A stretch of 64,000 nucleotides of DNA. Origin: Acidovorax sp. Its GTDB lineage: Bacteria > Pseudomonadota > Gammaproteobacteria > Burkholderiales > Burkholderiaceae_C. Location of the stretch: the NCBI GenBank assembly GCA_031277855.1, contig JAITLO010000039.1, positions 124,001 through 188,000 of the forward strand. Reading direction: 5' to 3'. This document shows positions 45,688 through 54,327 of the stretch, in pieces. The notes under the pieces were generated by a model. That model had not been told where the DNA came from. It was given only the letters and a program-made list of their open reading frames with translations, and did not search any database. Made by a program: the position numbers and the translations under genes. Position 1 is the stretch's first letter; the number at the start of each line of letters is the position of its first letter.

Positions 45688-47025
45688 TTACAGATGCGGC
45701 CAGATGATCATGGTGGCCGCGTAGATCAGGCCGACCAGCATCATGGAGACCACGGTGTAGCCCATGATGTCCTTGAGCTTGAGCTTGGACAGGGCCAGGG
45801 CCGGCAGAATCCAGAAGGGCTGGACCAGGTCGTTCCAACCATTGCCCAGCATCACCGACATGGCGGTCTGGGCCTGGGATGCACCCAGGGTGGTGGCCGC
45901 ATCGATCATGAACGGGCCTTGCAGCACCCAGTGACCACCGCCCGAGGGGGCGAAGAAATTGATCACAAAGGAGCTCACCAGACCCCACAGCGGCAGGGTG
46001 TCGGCGTTGGAGATGTTGACGAAGATGTGGGCGATGGACTCGACCAGACCCGAGCCATGCATGATGGCCATGATGCCGGCGTAGAACGGGAACTGCAAAA
46101 TGATGCCGCCAATGGTCTTGACGCCTTCATTCACCTTTTCCACATACTGCATCGGGGTCTTGAGCAGCAAGATACCCAGGAACAGGATGAAGAAGTTGAT
46201 CATGTTCAGGTCGAGGTTGCCGCCCTGGAAGAAGTGCAGGCCCACATAGCCCATGCCCGACAGGCCGATCAGCAGGCTCAGCAAACGGCTGTTGTTCAGG
46301 CGCCAGGCCAGGGTTTTTTCGTCGCCCAGCAGCTCGCTGGCAGCGCCGCCCTGGTTTTCCTTGGCCACGGTGGCGGGGTCCAGTTCCACCACTTTCTCGC
46401 CCTTCTTGGGGTGCATGGCGGCATTCAGCAGGGGCAGGGCAATCAGCACCACCAGGCTGGTGATCAGAATGGGGGCGGAGAAGATGGTTTCCGTCAGCGG
46501 AATAATCCCCATGGTGCTTTCAAAGCTGTGGCCCTTGGTGGAGATCAGCACCGGAATCGTGGCCGAGAAACCCAGGCTGTACATGGTGAAGCCGGTGTAG
46601 GCCGCCGCAATGATCAGGGGATAGTGCACGCCCTTCACTTTGAGCGCCAGCTTGCGCGCCATGATGCCGCCAATCACCAGGCCAAAGCCCCAGTTCAGAT
46701 AGCTGCCCACGCAGCCCACGATGGTGGCCACGATGATGGCCTGGCGCGGTGTGTGCACATGGCTGGTGATCTTGTCCAGAAAGCGGTTGACCACGGGGGC
46801 TGCGGCCAGCACATAGCCCATGACCAGGATCACGGCCATCTGTGTGGTGAAGGCCAGCAAGCTCCAGAAGCCCTTGCCCCAATCCTGCACCACCAGTTGG
46901 GCAGGACGGCTTTCAACGGCAAAGGCCAGCACCATGGTCAGCAGGGTGAGCAAGATGGCGAAGACAAAGGGGTCGGGCAGATACTTGCGCATCAGCTCCG
47001 TGAAAAAAGCGGTGATCTTGGACAT
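45688..47025 (-). CDS. AtoE-family short-chain fatty acid transporter
   Basis: 445 residues with about ten or more membrane segments. MSKITAFFTELMRKYLPDPFVFAILLTL, NWGFGLVIGGIMARKLA, YPLIIAAAYTGFTMYSLGFSATIPVL and FFAPSGGGHWVLQGPF are typical of AtoE/short-chain fatty acid permeases. It is an inner-membrane protein that in this cluster probably imports a carboxylic acid feeding 3-oxoadipate catabolism. It lies 662 nt after the SDR start on the same strand, with a MITE-like element in the gap. Confidence 0.9.
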   Translation of the reverse strand: MSKITAFFTELMRKYLPDPFVFAILLTLLTMVLAFAVESRPAQLVVQDWGKGFWSLLAFTTQMAVILVMGYVLAAAPVVNRFLDKITSHVHTPRQAIIVATIVGCVGSYLNWGFGLVIGGIMARKLALKVKGVHYPLIIAAAYTGFTMYSLGFSATIPVLISTKGHSFESTMGIIPLTETIFSAPILITSLVVLIALPLLNAAMHPKKGEKVVELDPATVAKENQGGAASELLGDEKTLAWRLNNSRLLSLLIGLSGMGYVGLHFFQGGNLDLNMINFFILFLGILLLKTPMQYVEKVNEGVKTIGGIILQFPFYAGIMAIMHGSGLVESIAHIFVNISNADTLPLWGLVSSFVINFFAPSGGGHWVLQGPFMIDAATTLGASQAQTAMSVMLGNGWNDLVQPFWILPALALSKLKLKDIMGYTVVSMMLVGLIYAATMIIWPHL

Positions 47026-47105
47026 GGAAGGCTTCTTGTGTGACGGGGACTCGACGGGAGAAAACGCGGGTCAGTGGTTGGGGAAGTGGGGTAATAGGCT
47101 GAAAG

Positions 47106-47224
47106 AGTGGCAAGACGGCCCAGCAAACCGTAGGTTTGCGATCGAGACGAGGCGCTTTGCCGCAGGCAGTACTTCGAGGTACGACAAGGCAAAGCAACGA
47201 CGTATCGAGGGCCGTGTTGCCGCT
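47106..47224. repeat. 119-bp element with 16-bp terminal inverted repeats (MITE-like)
   Basis: Ends AGTGGCAAGACGGCCC (47106-47121) and GGGCCGTGTTGCCGCT (47209-47224) are inverted repeats matching at 14 of 16 positions. Inside are GCAAACC-GTA-GGTTTGC (47123-47139) and GCTTTGCC...GGCAAAGC (47154-47195). The right end directly abuts the SDR stop codon at 47225. No ORF inside. Confidence 0.75.
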
Positions 47225-47947
47225 CTACACGCCGGCCACGCCGACGGTCATGCCCCCACAGACATAAAGCACCTGGCCGGTGACAAAGCCGCTGCGGTCA
47301 TCGAGCAGATAGGCCGCGGCGTGGGACACGTCCTCGGGCTCGCCCACGCGCTTGACGGGCACGGAGGCAATGATTTTTTGGGTGCGCGGCGCATCGGGCG
47401 GGTTGGCTTTGTCAAACAGCTCGGTGCGTATGGGGCCGGGGCCTATGGCGTTGGCCGTGATGCCCCATTGGCCTAGCTCCAGTGCCCAGACGCGGGTCAT
47501 GCCGATCAGCCCGGCCTTGCTGGCTGCATAGGCCGTGCGCAAATCCTTGCCCAGGGCTGCACGCGAGGACATGTTGACGATGCGGCCAAAGCCGGCTTCC
47601 TTCATGCCGGGCAGCACGGCCTGCATGCATTGCAGGGCGCAGCGCAGATTCAGCGCCATGGCCAGGTCGAACTCGCCCAGGGTCTGGGAGGCAGCGTCGT
47701 TGGGCACGACCACGCCCACGTTGTTCACCAGGCGGGTGATGGGGCCACCGGCCAGGGCCTCTTGCAGGGCGCGGGCCGTGTCTTCGGTATTGCTCAGATC
47801 GGCCTGTATGCCGCCGGGCACATGGTCGACCATGCGGTCGATGATGACGGGCGCATAGCCGTCTTCGCGGCAGCGCCGGGCAATGGCAGCACCGATGCCG
47901 GCACCGCCGCCGGTGATCAGTACACGGGGAGCAGTTGGATGGGTCAT
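47225..47947 (-). CDS. SDR-family oxidoreductase
   Basis: 240 residues, classical short-chain dehydrogenase/reductase. Cofactor motif LITGGGAGIGAAIARR, NNVGV, catalytic Ser in MSSRAALGK and YAASKAG with Tyr and Lys. The end VTGQVLYVCGGMTVG is typical. It uses NAD(P)H in the cytoplasm; the substrate is likely a hydroxy or keto acid of the cluster. The start MTHPTAPRVLITGGG is chosen because it opens the Rossmann fold. It lies 29 nt after the YciI gene on the same strand. Confidence 0.88.
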   Translation of the reverse strand: MTHPTAPRVLITGGGAGIGAAIARRCREDGYAPVIIDRMVDHVPGGIQADLSNTEDTARALQEALAGGPITRLVNNVGVVVPNDAASQTLGEFDLAMALNLRCALQCMQAVLPGMKEAGFGRIVNMSSRAALGKDLRTAYAASKAGLIGMTRVWALELGQWGITANAIGPGPIRTELFDKANPPDAPRTQKIIASVPVKRVGEPEDVSHAAAYLLDDRSGFVTGQVLYVCGGMTVGVAGV

Positions 47948-47976
47948 GGCAGGGGCTTTCACAAACAAAAAAGGGC

Positions 47977-48273
47977 TCAGAGACAGCATTCGCCGGCCAG
48001 ATAGGCCTTGCGCCAGCGTGTGATGCTGACCTTTTCGAACAGCTGGGCCTGGTAGAACGGATCGGCCTCTATAAAGGCCTGGGCCTGCTCGCGGGTCTCC
48101 AGATCCACCAGGTACAGACCGCCGCCCAGGTCCTGGCCGTCGTCGTGCAGCTTGGCGCCGCAGGCCAGCAGCAGGTGGCTGTGGGCCTGCAGAAATTCCA
48201 GATGAGCCGGCCGGTGGGTCTGGCGCACGGCCTGGTGGCCGGGCTTGTCAAAGGTTTCGATGACAAAGGGCAT
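47977..48273 (-). CDS. YciI family protein
   Basis: 98 residues, ferredoxin-like alpha+beta fold. MPFVIETFDKPGHQAVRQTHRPAHLEFL and DLGGGLYLVDLETREQAQAFIEADPFYQAQLFEKVSI match YciI. The family includes lactone/dienelactone-related dehydrohalogenase-like enzymes and stand-alone proteins with a conserved His-Asp pair. In an aromatic-acid cluster it may act on a lactone or muconate-type intermediate; this is inference. Confidence 0.85.
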   Translation of the reverse strand: MPFVIETFDKPGHQAVRQTHRPAHLEFLQAHSHLLLACGAKLHDDGQDLGGGLYLVDLETREQAQAFIEADPFYQAQLFEKVSITRWRKAYLAGECCL

Positions 48274-48302
48274 GGGCGTCTTTCAAGAGCTGAACTGGAG
48301 GC

Positions 48303-49364
48303 TTACACCGTGGCCACAGGTGTCAGCGGCGAGGCCACGGCGCCGGGCAGGTGCAGCGGCGGCGCGGTGAGCAGAAAGTGATGGCGCTGGTGGGCACGCA
48401 GCCAGTGGGCCAGCGGTGTCAGATGCCAGAGCTCGCCCAGGTGCACGCCCAGCTTGAACAGGCAATGCTCGTGCAGCGGCAGGGCTGCGCAGCAGTCCGC
48501 GCCAGGGCGGGCCGGGTGGGCTTCCACGGCGTAGTTGTCGGCGGCAATGGCGGCCACCTGGCTGTCGCTGATCCACTGCAGCAGCTTGTCGTCGCGCCCG
48601 TCGAGCACGGCGCAGCTGTGGTTCAACACCTCGGGGTCGGGGTGCTTTTTCATCTCCAGCACGCGCTGGGCAAAGCCGGTGTGCAGACACAGCATGTCGC
48701 CGGCGGCAATCTCCACGCCATCGGCCTCGATGATGCGCATCAGCTGCTCGTAGCCCACCAGGCTGCGGGCATCACCCAGGTGGGCATGCAGGTCGAGCAT
48801 CACGCCCCGGCCTTGTACGCCGTTGGCCGCCATGGCCTCAACGCCCAGGGCCTTGGCGCAGCTGGTGCTGGCGCTGTCATCCAGGCGCTCGGGCATGCCG
48901 GTGCCGCTGATGTCGGCCGGGCCGACGATGTCGATGCCGGCGCGAAAGCCGTTGTAGTACAGCGGCTCGGGCAGGCCGTCGCCATTGGCGTCAAACAGCG
49001 AACCCACATGGGCCAGGCCGTCCCACTGCGTGGAGTACTGCAGCGACAGAATCGCCATGTCATCGGACAGCACATCGGTGCGGCCGGGTTCCAGCTCCTG
49101 CAGCAGGCAGTTGAAGTTGACCAGGCCCTTGCGCTGCAGAGGACGCAGCACGGGGGGCTTGCGGTTGGGGTTGAGTGCGCTGCCGCCCGGATAGTCCAGC
49201 GGCAGGCTGAGGGCAAAGCGCAGGCCTTCGCGCACCTCGGCCACGCCCTGGCGCACCTTTTCAGGGGTGAGCAGGTTCAGCCGGCCCAGCTGGTCGTTGG
49301 GGCCGAAGTCGCCCCAGGTCGAGCCTTGGGGGCGGTGTTTCCAGCGAGGGTTGGAAATGGACAT
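48303..49364 (-). CDS. Cyclase-family hydrolase (kynurenine formamidase-like)
   Basis: 353 residues. Cyclase-family protein (PF04199), metal-dependent amide or lactone hydrolase. STWGDFGPNDQLGRLNLLTPEKVRQG, the metal site segment YSTQWDGLAHVGSLFD, RGVMLDLHAHLG and DMLCLHTGFAQRVLEM are typical of the long form. The substrate is unknown; within the 3-oxoadipate cluster a cyclic amide or lactone is plausible. It runs with pcaD upstream and YciI downstream, with a stop-anchored repeat between pcaD and this gene. Confidence 0.87.
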   Translation of the reverse strand: MSISNPRWKHRPQGSTWGDFGPNDQLGRLNLLTPEKVRQGVAEVREGLRFALSLPLDYPGGSALNPNRKPPVLRPLQRKGLVNFNCLLQELEPGRTDVLSDDMAILSLQYSTQWDGLAHVGSLFDANGDGLPEPLYYNGFRAGIDIVGPADISGTGMPERLDDSASTSCAKALGVEAMAANGVQGRGVMLDLHAHLGDARSLVGYEQLMRIIEADGVEIAAGDMLCLHTGFAQRVLEMKKHPDPEVLNHSCAVLDGRDDKLLQWISDSQVAAIAADNYAVEAHPARPGADCCAALPLHEHCLFKLGVHLGELWHLTPLAHWLRAHQRHHFLLTAPPLHLPGAVASPLTPVATV

Positions 49365-49454
49365 GCGTGCTCCTTGTTCAGCAGCCGGAGCGGGGCTCCG
49401 AGGTGCAGCACCGTTTTTGGTGGCGCTGGTGATGACCTGAGTCGCAGGAAACAG

Positions 49455-49572
49455 GCGCGGCCCAGGCCAGGGACAGCGAGCAAGGGCCTATGCCGGCCGC
49501 GCCGCCCCGCAGCGAGGCTGTCGTCCCCCTCCCGAAGAGAGAGGGGGAAGGCGCGAAGCGACTCAGGGGGTG
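49455..49572 (-). repeat. Stop-anchored palindromic repeat, copy 4
   Basis: On the minus strand CACCCCCTGAG starts 2 nt after the pcaD stop, followed by TCGCTTCGCGCCTTCCCCCTCTCTC. The distal part AGCCTCGCTGCGGGGC resembles copy 2. It lies inside the putative operon. Confidence 0.85.
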
Positions 49573-49574
49573 CT

Positions 49575-50369
49575 TCATTTCAAGAAGCCCTTCAGGGCTT
49601 CGTTGAAAGCTTCGGGTGCTTCCAGGTTGGACAGGTGCGAGGCCGGCACCGTGGCCAGCGCCGAGCCTGCAATCGCGGCCTGCATGGCCTGGGCATCGGC
49701 CACCGTGGTCACCGGGTCGTGGGCGCCGGCCACCAGCAGCGTGGGTGTGGTGATGGCGGTGATGGCGGCGCGCAAGTCTTCCTTGGCCAGGGCTTCGCAG
49801 CAGCTGGCATAGCCTTCGGGGGCAATGCCGCCAATCCAGGACTGGGCGGTCTGCACCACACCGGGCTGGGCCTTGGCAAAGCCCTCGGTGAACCAACGGC
49901 TGGGCGAGGAATCGGCCAGGGCCTGCATGCCGGCCGCACCCTGGGCGCGCACGGATGCTGCACGTTCCAGCCATGGACCCTCGGCACCGATCTTGGCGGC
50001 GCTGTTGGCCACGGTGATGCTCAGCATGCGTGCAGCGGCGTGCACACCCAGCCACAGGCCGGTGAGGCCGCCCATGGAGATGCCGCAGAAATGCGCCTTT
50101 TCGATGTGCAGCGCATCCAGAATGGCCAGCACATCGCCGCCCAGCTGGTCAAAGCTGTAAGGGCCTGGGCTGCACACGCTGGCGCCATGGCCGCGGGTGT
50201 CGTAGCGCAGCACGCGGAAATCACGGCTGAAAACCTGGGCCTGGGCTTCCCACATCTCCAGCGTGGTGCCCAGGGAGTTGGAGAACACCAGCACCGGTGC
50301 GCCCTCGGGGCCTTGCAGCTGGATGCGGAAAGTACCGGCAGCGGTCGTCAGTTGTTGGGGGGCGCTCAT
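49575..50369 (-). CDS. pcaD: 3-oxoadipate enol-lactonase
   Basis: 264 residues, alpha/beta hydrolase. It hydrolyses 3-oxoadipate enol-lactone to 3-oxoadipate. LVFSNSLGTTLEMWEAQ near the N-terminus, FCGISMGGLTGLW with nucleophile Ser98, VAGAHDPVTTVADAQAM with the catalytic Asp and VPASHLSNLEAPEAFN with the His form the triad. It starts 3 nt after the pcaF stop, so they are coupled. Confidence 0.95.
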   Translation of the reverse strand: MSAPQQLTTAAGTFRIQLQGPEGAPVLVFSNSLGTTLEMWEAQAQVFSRDFRVLRYDTRGHGASVCSPGPYSFDQLGGDVLAILDALHIEKAHFCGISMGGLTGLWLGVHAAARMLSITVANSAAKIGAEGPWLERAASVRAQGAAGMQALADSSPSRWFTEGFAKAQPGVVQTAQSWIGGIAPEGYASCCEALAKEDLRAAITAITTPTLLVAGAHDPVTTVADAQAMQAAIAGSALATVPASHLSNLEAPEAFNEALKGFLK

Positions 50370-50372
50370 GGC

Positions 50373-51578
50373 TCAGACCTTTTCCAGAATCACGGCAATG
50401 CCTTGGCCCACGCCGATGCACATGGTGCACAGCGCATAGCGGCCACCCAGGGTGTGCAGCTGGTTGACGGCGGTGGTGGCCAGGCGGGCGCCGGAGGCAC
50501 CCAGGGGGTGGCCCAGGGCGATGGCACCGCCCCACTGGTTGACGCGGGCGTCGTCATCGGCAATGCCCAGATCGCGCAGCACGGCCAGGCCTTGGGCGGC
50601 AAAGGCTTCGTTCAACTCGATCACGTCCATATCGGCCAGGCTGAGGCCGGTCTGGGCCAGCACCTTGCGCACGGCGGGGGCCGGACCAAAACCCATGATG
50701 CGCGGGGCCACGCCGGCCGTGGCCATGCCCACCACGCGGGCACGGGGCACCAGGTTGTATTGCTTGGCGGCTTCTGCATTGGCTAGCAGCAGGGCGCAGG
50801 CGCCGTCGTTCACGCCGCTGGCATTGCCTGCGGTCACGCTGCCGTCGGGGCGGACCACGCCCTTGAGCTTGGCCAGCGCTTCCAGCGTGGTGGCGCGGGG
50901 GTGTTCGTCCTGGCTGACGATGATGGCGTCGCCCTTTTTCTGGGGGATGCTGACGTTGACGATTTCCTGCGCCAGGTAGCCAGCGGCAATGGCGGCGGCG
51001 GCCTTTTGCTGCGAGGCCAGGGCCATGCGGTCTTGGGCTGCGCGTTCGATCTTGAAATCGTCGGCCACGTTTTCGGCGGTCTCGGGCATGGAGTCCACGC
51101 CGTACTGCTGCTTCATCAGCTTGTTGACGAAGCGCCAGCCAATGGTGGTGTCATACACGGCGTTGTTGCGGCTGAAGGCGGACTCGGCCTTGGGCATCAC
51201 AAACGGGGCACGGCTCATGGATTCCACACCACCGGCAATCATCAAGCGGGCTTCGCCGGACTTGATGGCGCGGGCGGCAGAGCCCACGGCGTCCAGGCCG
51301 GAGCCGCACAGGCGGTTGAGGGTGGCGCCGGGCACGTCAATGGGCAGGCCGGCCAGCAGGCTGGACATGCGGGCCACGTTGCGGTTGTCTTCACCGGCCT
51401 GGTTGGCGTTGCCGTAGAGCACATCGTCCACGGCCTTCCAGTCCACGCCGGGGTTGCGCTCCATCAGCGCCTTGATGGGCAGGGCGCCTAGGTCGTCAGT
51501 GCGCACGCTGGACAGCGCGCCGCCGTAGCGGCCGAAGGGGGTGCGGATGGCGTCGCAGATAAAGGCTTGGTTGCTCAT
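50373..51578 (-). CDS. pcaF: 3-oxoadipyl-CoA thiolase
   Basis: 401 residues. It cleaves 3-oxoadipyl-CoA to succinyl-CoA and acetyl-CoA, the last step of the pathway. N-terminal FICDAIRTPFGRYGGALSSVRTDDLGALP is the classic PcaF opening. Catalytic residues: Cys in TLNRLCGSGLDAV, His in IALGHPLGASGARLA, Cys in ALCTMCIGVGQGIAVI. CGGAG lies before the ATG. The strong pcaF-specific similarity and the pcaIJ and pcaD neighbours favour this over acetoacetyl-CoA thiolase. Confidence 0.95.
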   Translation of the reverse strand: MSNQAFICDAIRTPFGRYGGALSSVRTDDLGALPIKALMERNPGVDWKAVDDVLYGNANQAGEDNRNVARMSSLLAGLPIDVPGATLNRLCGSGLDAVGSAARAIKSGEARLMIAGGVESMSRAPFVMPKAESAFSRNNAVYDTTIGWRFVNKLMKQQYGVDSMPETAENVADDFKIERAAQDRMALASQQKAAAAIAAGYLAQEIVNVSIPQKKGDAIIVSQDEHPRATTLEALAKLKGVVRPDGSVTAGNASGVNDGACALLLANAEAAKQYNLVPRARVVGMATAGVAPRIMGFGPAPAVRKVLAQTGLSLADMDVIELNEAFAAQGLAVLRDLGIADDDARVNQWGGAIALGHPLGASGARLATTAVNQLHTLGGRYALCTMCIGVGQGIAVILEKV

Positions 51579-51691
51579 GGCTGTGTCTCCGGTTGGGCTT
51601 GGAAAACAGGAGCTGCCTGTGCTTGTCTAGCAAGCACTTGCAGCGGTTTTCTTTGTGAAATTGAGTGGGGGAAGGCTGTGGCTGCTACGGT

Positions 51692-52354
51692 TTATGCAGC
51701 GGAAGAAGCCGCGGCAGCAATTGGCAGACCGACAATGGCTTCCAGCTCGGCATGTGACAGGCCGGGCACCAGGTCCACCAGGCGCAGGCCCTGGGGCGTG
51801 CATTCCAGCGTGCACAAATCGGTGTAGATGCGCTTGACGCAGGCCAGACCGGTGAGGGGATAGCTGCAGGCCTTGACCACCTTGCATTCGCCGGTCTTGC
51901 TGACCAGATCCATCATCACCCAGGTGGACTTGGCACCCACGGCCAGGTCCATGGCGCCGCCCACGGCGGGAATGGCGCCGGGCTCGCCCGTGCTCCAGTT
52001 GGCCAGATCACCCGTGGCCGACACCTGGAAGGCACCCAGCACGCAGATGTCCAGATGGCCCCCGCGCATCATGGCGAAGCTGTCGGCATGGTGGAAATAG
52101 CTGCCACCGGGCAGCAGGGTGACGGGCTGCTTGCCGGCATTTGTCAGGTCGTAGTCTTCTTCGCCCTTGGCCGGTGCAGGGCCCATGCCCAGGATGCCGT
52201 TTTCCGAATGCAGCACCACCTCGCGGTCGACCGGAATATGGTTGGCCACCAAGGTGGGCTGGCCAATGCCCAAATTCACATAGGCGCCGTCGAAGATGTC
52301 CTGGGCCACGCGGGCAGCCAGTTGGTCTTTGCTTCGTTTTTGATAGTTGCTCAT
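51692..52354 (-). CDS. pcaJ: 3-oxoadipate CoA-transferase, subunit B
   Basis: 220 residues. It moves CoA from succinyl-CoA to 3-oxoadipate with PcaI. The B-subunit signature VNLGIGQPTLVANHIP and the catalytic Glu in VVLHSENGILGMGPAP are present. GGAG precedes the ATG. The gap to pcaI (166 nt) contains a repeat copy, which is wide for paired subunits. Confidence 0.93.
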   Translation of the reverse strand: MSNYQKRSKDQLAARVAQDIFDGAYVNLGIGQPTLVANHIPVDREVVLHSENGILGMGPAPAKGEEDYDLTNAGKQPVTLLPGGSYFHHADSFAMMRGGHLDICVLGAFQVSATGDLANWSTGEPGAIPAVGGAMDLAVGAKSTWVMMDLVSKTGECKVVKACSYPLTGLACVKRIYTDLCTLECTPQGLRLVDLVPGLSHAELEAIVGLPIAAAASSAA

Positions 52355-52419
52355 GCTGGTATCTCCTGCATATTTCTTTGTCCATGGCGTGGAGCGCAGC
52401 GCACAAAACTGGCGCAGCC

Positions 52420-52518
52420 CAGCTCAGGGGCACCGAGGAAGGGCCGCCCCGCACCGAGGGTGCCGTCCCCCTCCGGCGCAGCCAGAGAGGGGGAAGCGGC
52501 GCAGCCGCTCAGGGGGTG
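52420..52518 (-). repeat. Stop-anchored palindromic repeat, copy 5
   Basis: On the minus strand CACCCCCTGAG begins 2 nt after the pcaI stop, then CGGCTGCGCCGCTTCCCCCTCTCTGG / CCGGAGGGGGA and GGGTGCCG. It is very close to copy 1. It sits between pcaI and pcaJ, whose products form one enzyme. Confidence 0.85.
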
Positions 52519-52520
52519 TT

Positions 52521-53216
52521 TCACTGCTTAAACCCACCGGCTTTGGTGGCCACGCGGTCCACCTTCACCAGCTTGCTGACATAGATGCCGGGGGTGACGA
52601 TGGCCTCGGGGTCCATCTCGCCCAGCTCGACCAGCTCATGCACCGTGGCCACGGTGTACTTGGCCGCCATGGCGCACACAGGGCCGAAATTGCGGGCCGA
52701 CATGCGATAGCTCAGATTGCCCCAACGGTCGCCCTTTTCGGCTTTCACGAGCGCCACATCACCGTAGATGGGGTACTCCAGCACATAGTGTTTGCCGTTG
52801 ATTTCACGGGTTTCCTTGCCGGCGGCCAGCTCGGTGCCATAGGCCGTGGGGCAGAAGAAAGCGCCAATGCCGGCGCCAGCAGCGCGCATGCGCTCAGCCA
52901 GATTGCCCTGGGGCACGAGTTCGAGTTCGATCTTTCCGCTGCGGTAGAGATCGTCGAACACCCAGCTGTCCACCTGGCGGGGGAAGCTGCAGATGATTTT
53001 GCGCACCTGACCACTTTTCAGCAGCGCTGCCAGGCCGGCTTCGCCGTTGCCTGCGTTGTTGTTGACCACGGTGAGATCGCGCACGCCGGTGGCGATCAGG
53101 CCGTCAATCAATTCAATGGGGTTGCCGGACGTACCGAAGCCGCCGATGAGAACGGTGGCGCCGTCCTGTATGCCCGAAAGGGCTTGGGCGACGGTATCGG
53201 TGATTTTGTTGATCAT
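52521..53216 (-). CDS. pcaI: 3-oxoadipate CoA-transferase, subunit A
   Basis: 231 residues, CoA-transferase family I subunit A. VLIGGFGTSGNPIELIDGLIATG is the oxyanion/GxGGF region, and VVNNNAGNGEAGLAALLKSGQVRKIICSFPRQ is characteristic of PcaI-type proteins. GGAG precedes the ATG. It is the first gene of the ten-gene minus-strand cluster and diverges from the IclR regulator across 143 bp. Confidence 0.94.
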   Translation of the reverse strand: MINKITDTVAQALSGIQDGATVLIGGFGTSGNPIELIDGLIATGVRDLTVVNNNAGNGEAGLAALLKSGQVRKIICSFPRQVDSWVFDDLYRSGKIELELVPQGNLAERMRAAGAGIGAFFCPTAYGTELAAGKETREINGKHYVLEYPIYGDVALVKAEKGDRWGNLSYRMSARNFGPVCAMAAKYTVATVHELVELGEMDPEAIVTPGIYVSKLVKVDRVATKAGGFKQ

Positions 53217-53267
53217 GTGTGGGCTCCTGCAGACATGAGCGCTTGCGCGGAAGACGAAAGCGGTAGA

Positions 53268-53305
53268 ATGTTCGCATATAGAACAAATGTTCGCTAAAAG
53301 AATTA
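53268..53305. promoter_or_regulatory. Tandem operator for the IclR-type regulator
   Basis: Two direct 19-bp repeats, ATGTTCGCATATAGAACAA and ATGTTCGCTAAAAGAATTA, share ATGTTCGC-N2-A-N-AGAA. Each has GTTC/GAAC-like half sites. They lie 52 bp from the pcaI start and 55 bp from the regulator start. Confidence 0.65.
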
Positions 53306-53359
53306 TAGGAAGTCAAGCAGCCGTTTGGCGGCTGTAGAAACCACATCAGGGAAAACCCC

Positions 53360-54151
53360 ATGAACACCGAAAACACATCGCCCAAGCCCAGTGACAGCTA
53401 TGTGCAATCCTTTGCCCGGGGGCTGGAAGTGATCCGCTCCTTCAGCGCCCAGGCGCCGGAGCAGACGCTGAGCGAAGTTGCAGCGCGCACCGGCATGACG
53501 CGCGCCGGCGCCCGCCGCATCCTGCTGACGCTGCAATCACTGGGCTATGTGGACAGCGACGGCAAATACTTTCACCTCACGCCGCGCATCCTGGACCTGG
53601 GCTTTGCCTATCTCAGCTCCATGCCGCTGTGGAGCCTGGCCGGCCCGTCCATGGAGCAGTTGGTGGATACGGTGCAGGAGTCTTGCTCCGCCGCTGTGCT
53701 GGAAGGTCTGGACGTGGTCTATGTGCTGCGCGTGCACACCCACAAAATCATGAGCACCAACCTGGGTGTGGGTTCGCGCCTGCCGGCGTTCTGGACTTCG
53801 CTGGGCCGGGTGCTGCTGGCGGCCCAGCCGGATGAGCAGGTACAGACATTGCTGGAGCGTCGCCCGCGAACCCAGTACACCCAGCTGACCCAGACCAGCG
53901 ACGAGGCGCTGTGGGCTGCGATTCGCCAGACGCGGGCCCAGGGCTGGTGTTTGCTGAACCAGGAGCTGGAAGAAGGCCTGATCTCCATTGCCGCGCCGGT
54001 GCGCAATCGCATGGGGCAAACGGTTGCCGCGCTCAACATCAGCGGCCAGGCCAACCGTACCAGCGCTGAAATGATGCAGACCCAGTTGCTGCCGCAGCTG
54101 CTACAGACTTGTGAGCGCATATCGCAGCTGTTGCAAGCTGCAGGGCGATAA
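53360..54151 (+). CDS. IclR-family regulator, PcaR/PobR/PcaU type
   Basis: 263 residues. Winged HTH (about 12-75: FARGLEVIRSFSAQAPEQTLSEVAARTGMTRAGARRILLTLQSLGYV) and an IclR effector domain (about 90-255: FTSLGRVLLA-like FWTSLGRVLLAAQP, QGWCLLNQELEEGLISIAAPV). The PcaR/PcaU subgroup senses 3-oxoadipate, protocatechuate or p-hydroxybenzoate. The divergent position from pcaIJFD and the operator-like repeats indicate it controls the cluster. The exact effector is not visible. Confidence 0.92.
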   Translation: MNTENTSPKPSDSYVQSFARGLEVIRSFSAQAPEQTLSEVAARTGMTRAGARRILLTLQSLGYVDSDGKYFHLTPRILDLGFAYLSSMPLWSLAGPSMEQLVDTVQESCSAAVLEGLDVVYVLRVHTHKIMSTNLGVGSRLPAFWTSLGRVLLAAQPDEQVQTLLERRPRTQYTQLTQTSDEALWAAIRQTRAQGWCLLNQELEEGLISIAAPVRNRMGQTVAALNISGQANRTSAEMMQTQLLPQLLQTCERISQLLQAAGR

Positions 54152-54327
54152 GGGCATGTTCACGTTATCAGGATGCCGCTGGTAACAAATGCATGATCAA
54201 TATGACAGCACATAGAGGGCGATGCGCATAATATGTTGCAAAACATTGCGCTTCCCCTCGTCCGGTACTGCAGGCAAGCGGTTGGCTTGTGCGGGCTGGT
54301 TTCTCTTCCTCCTCCTTTGATCTGACC

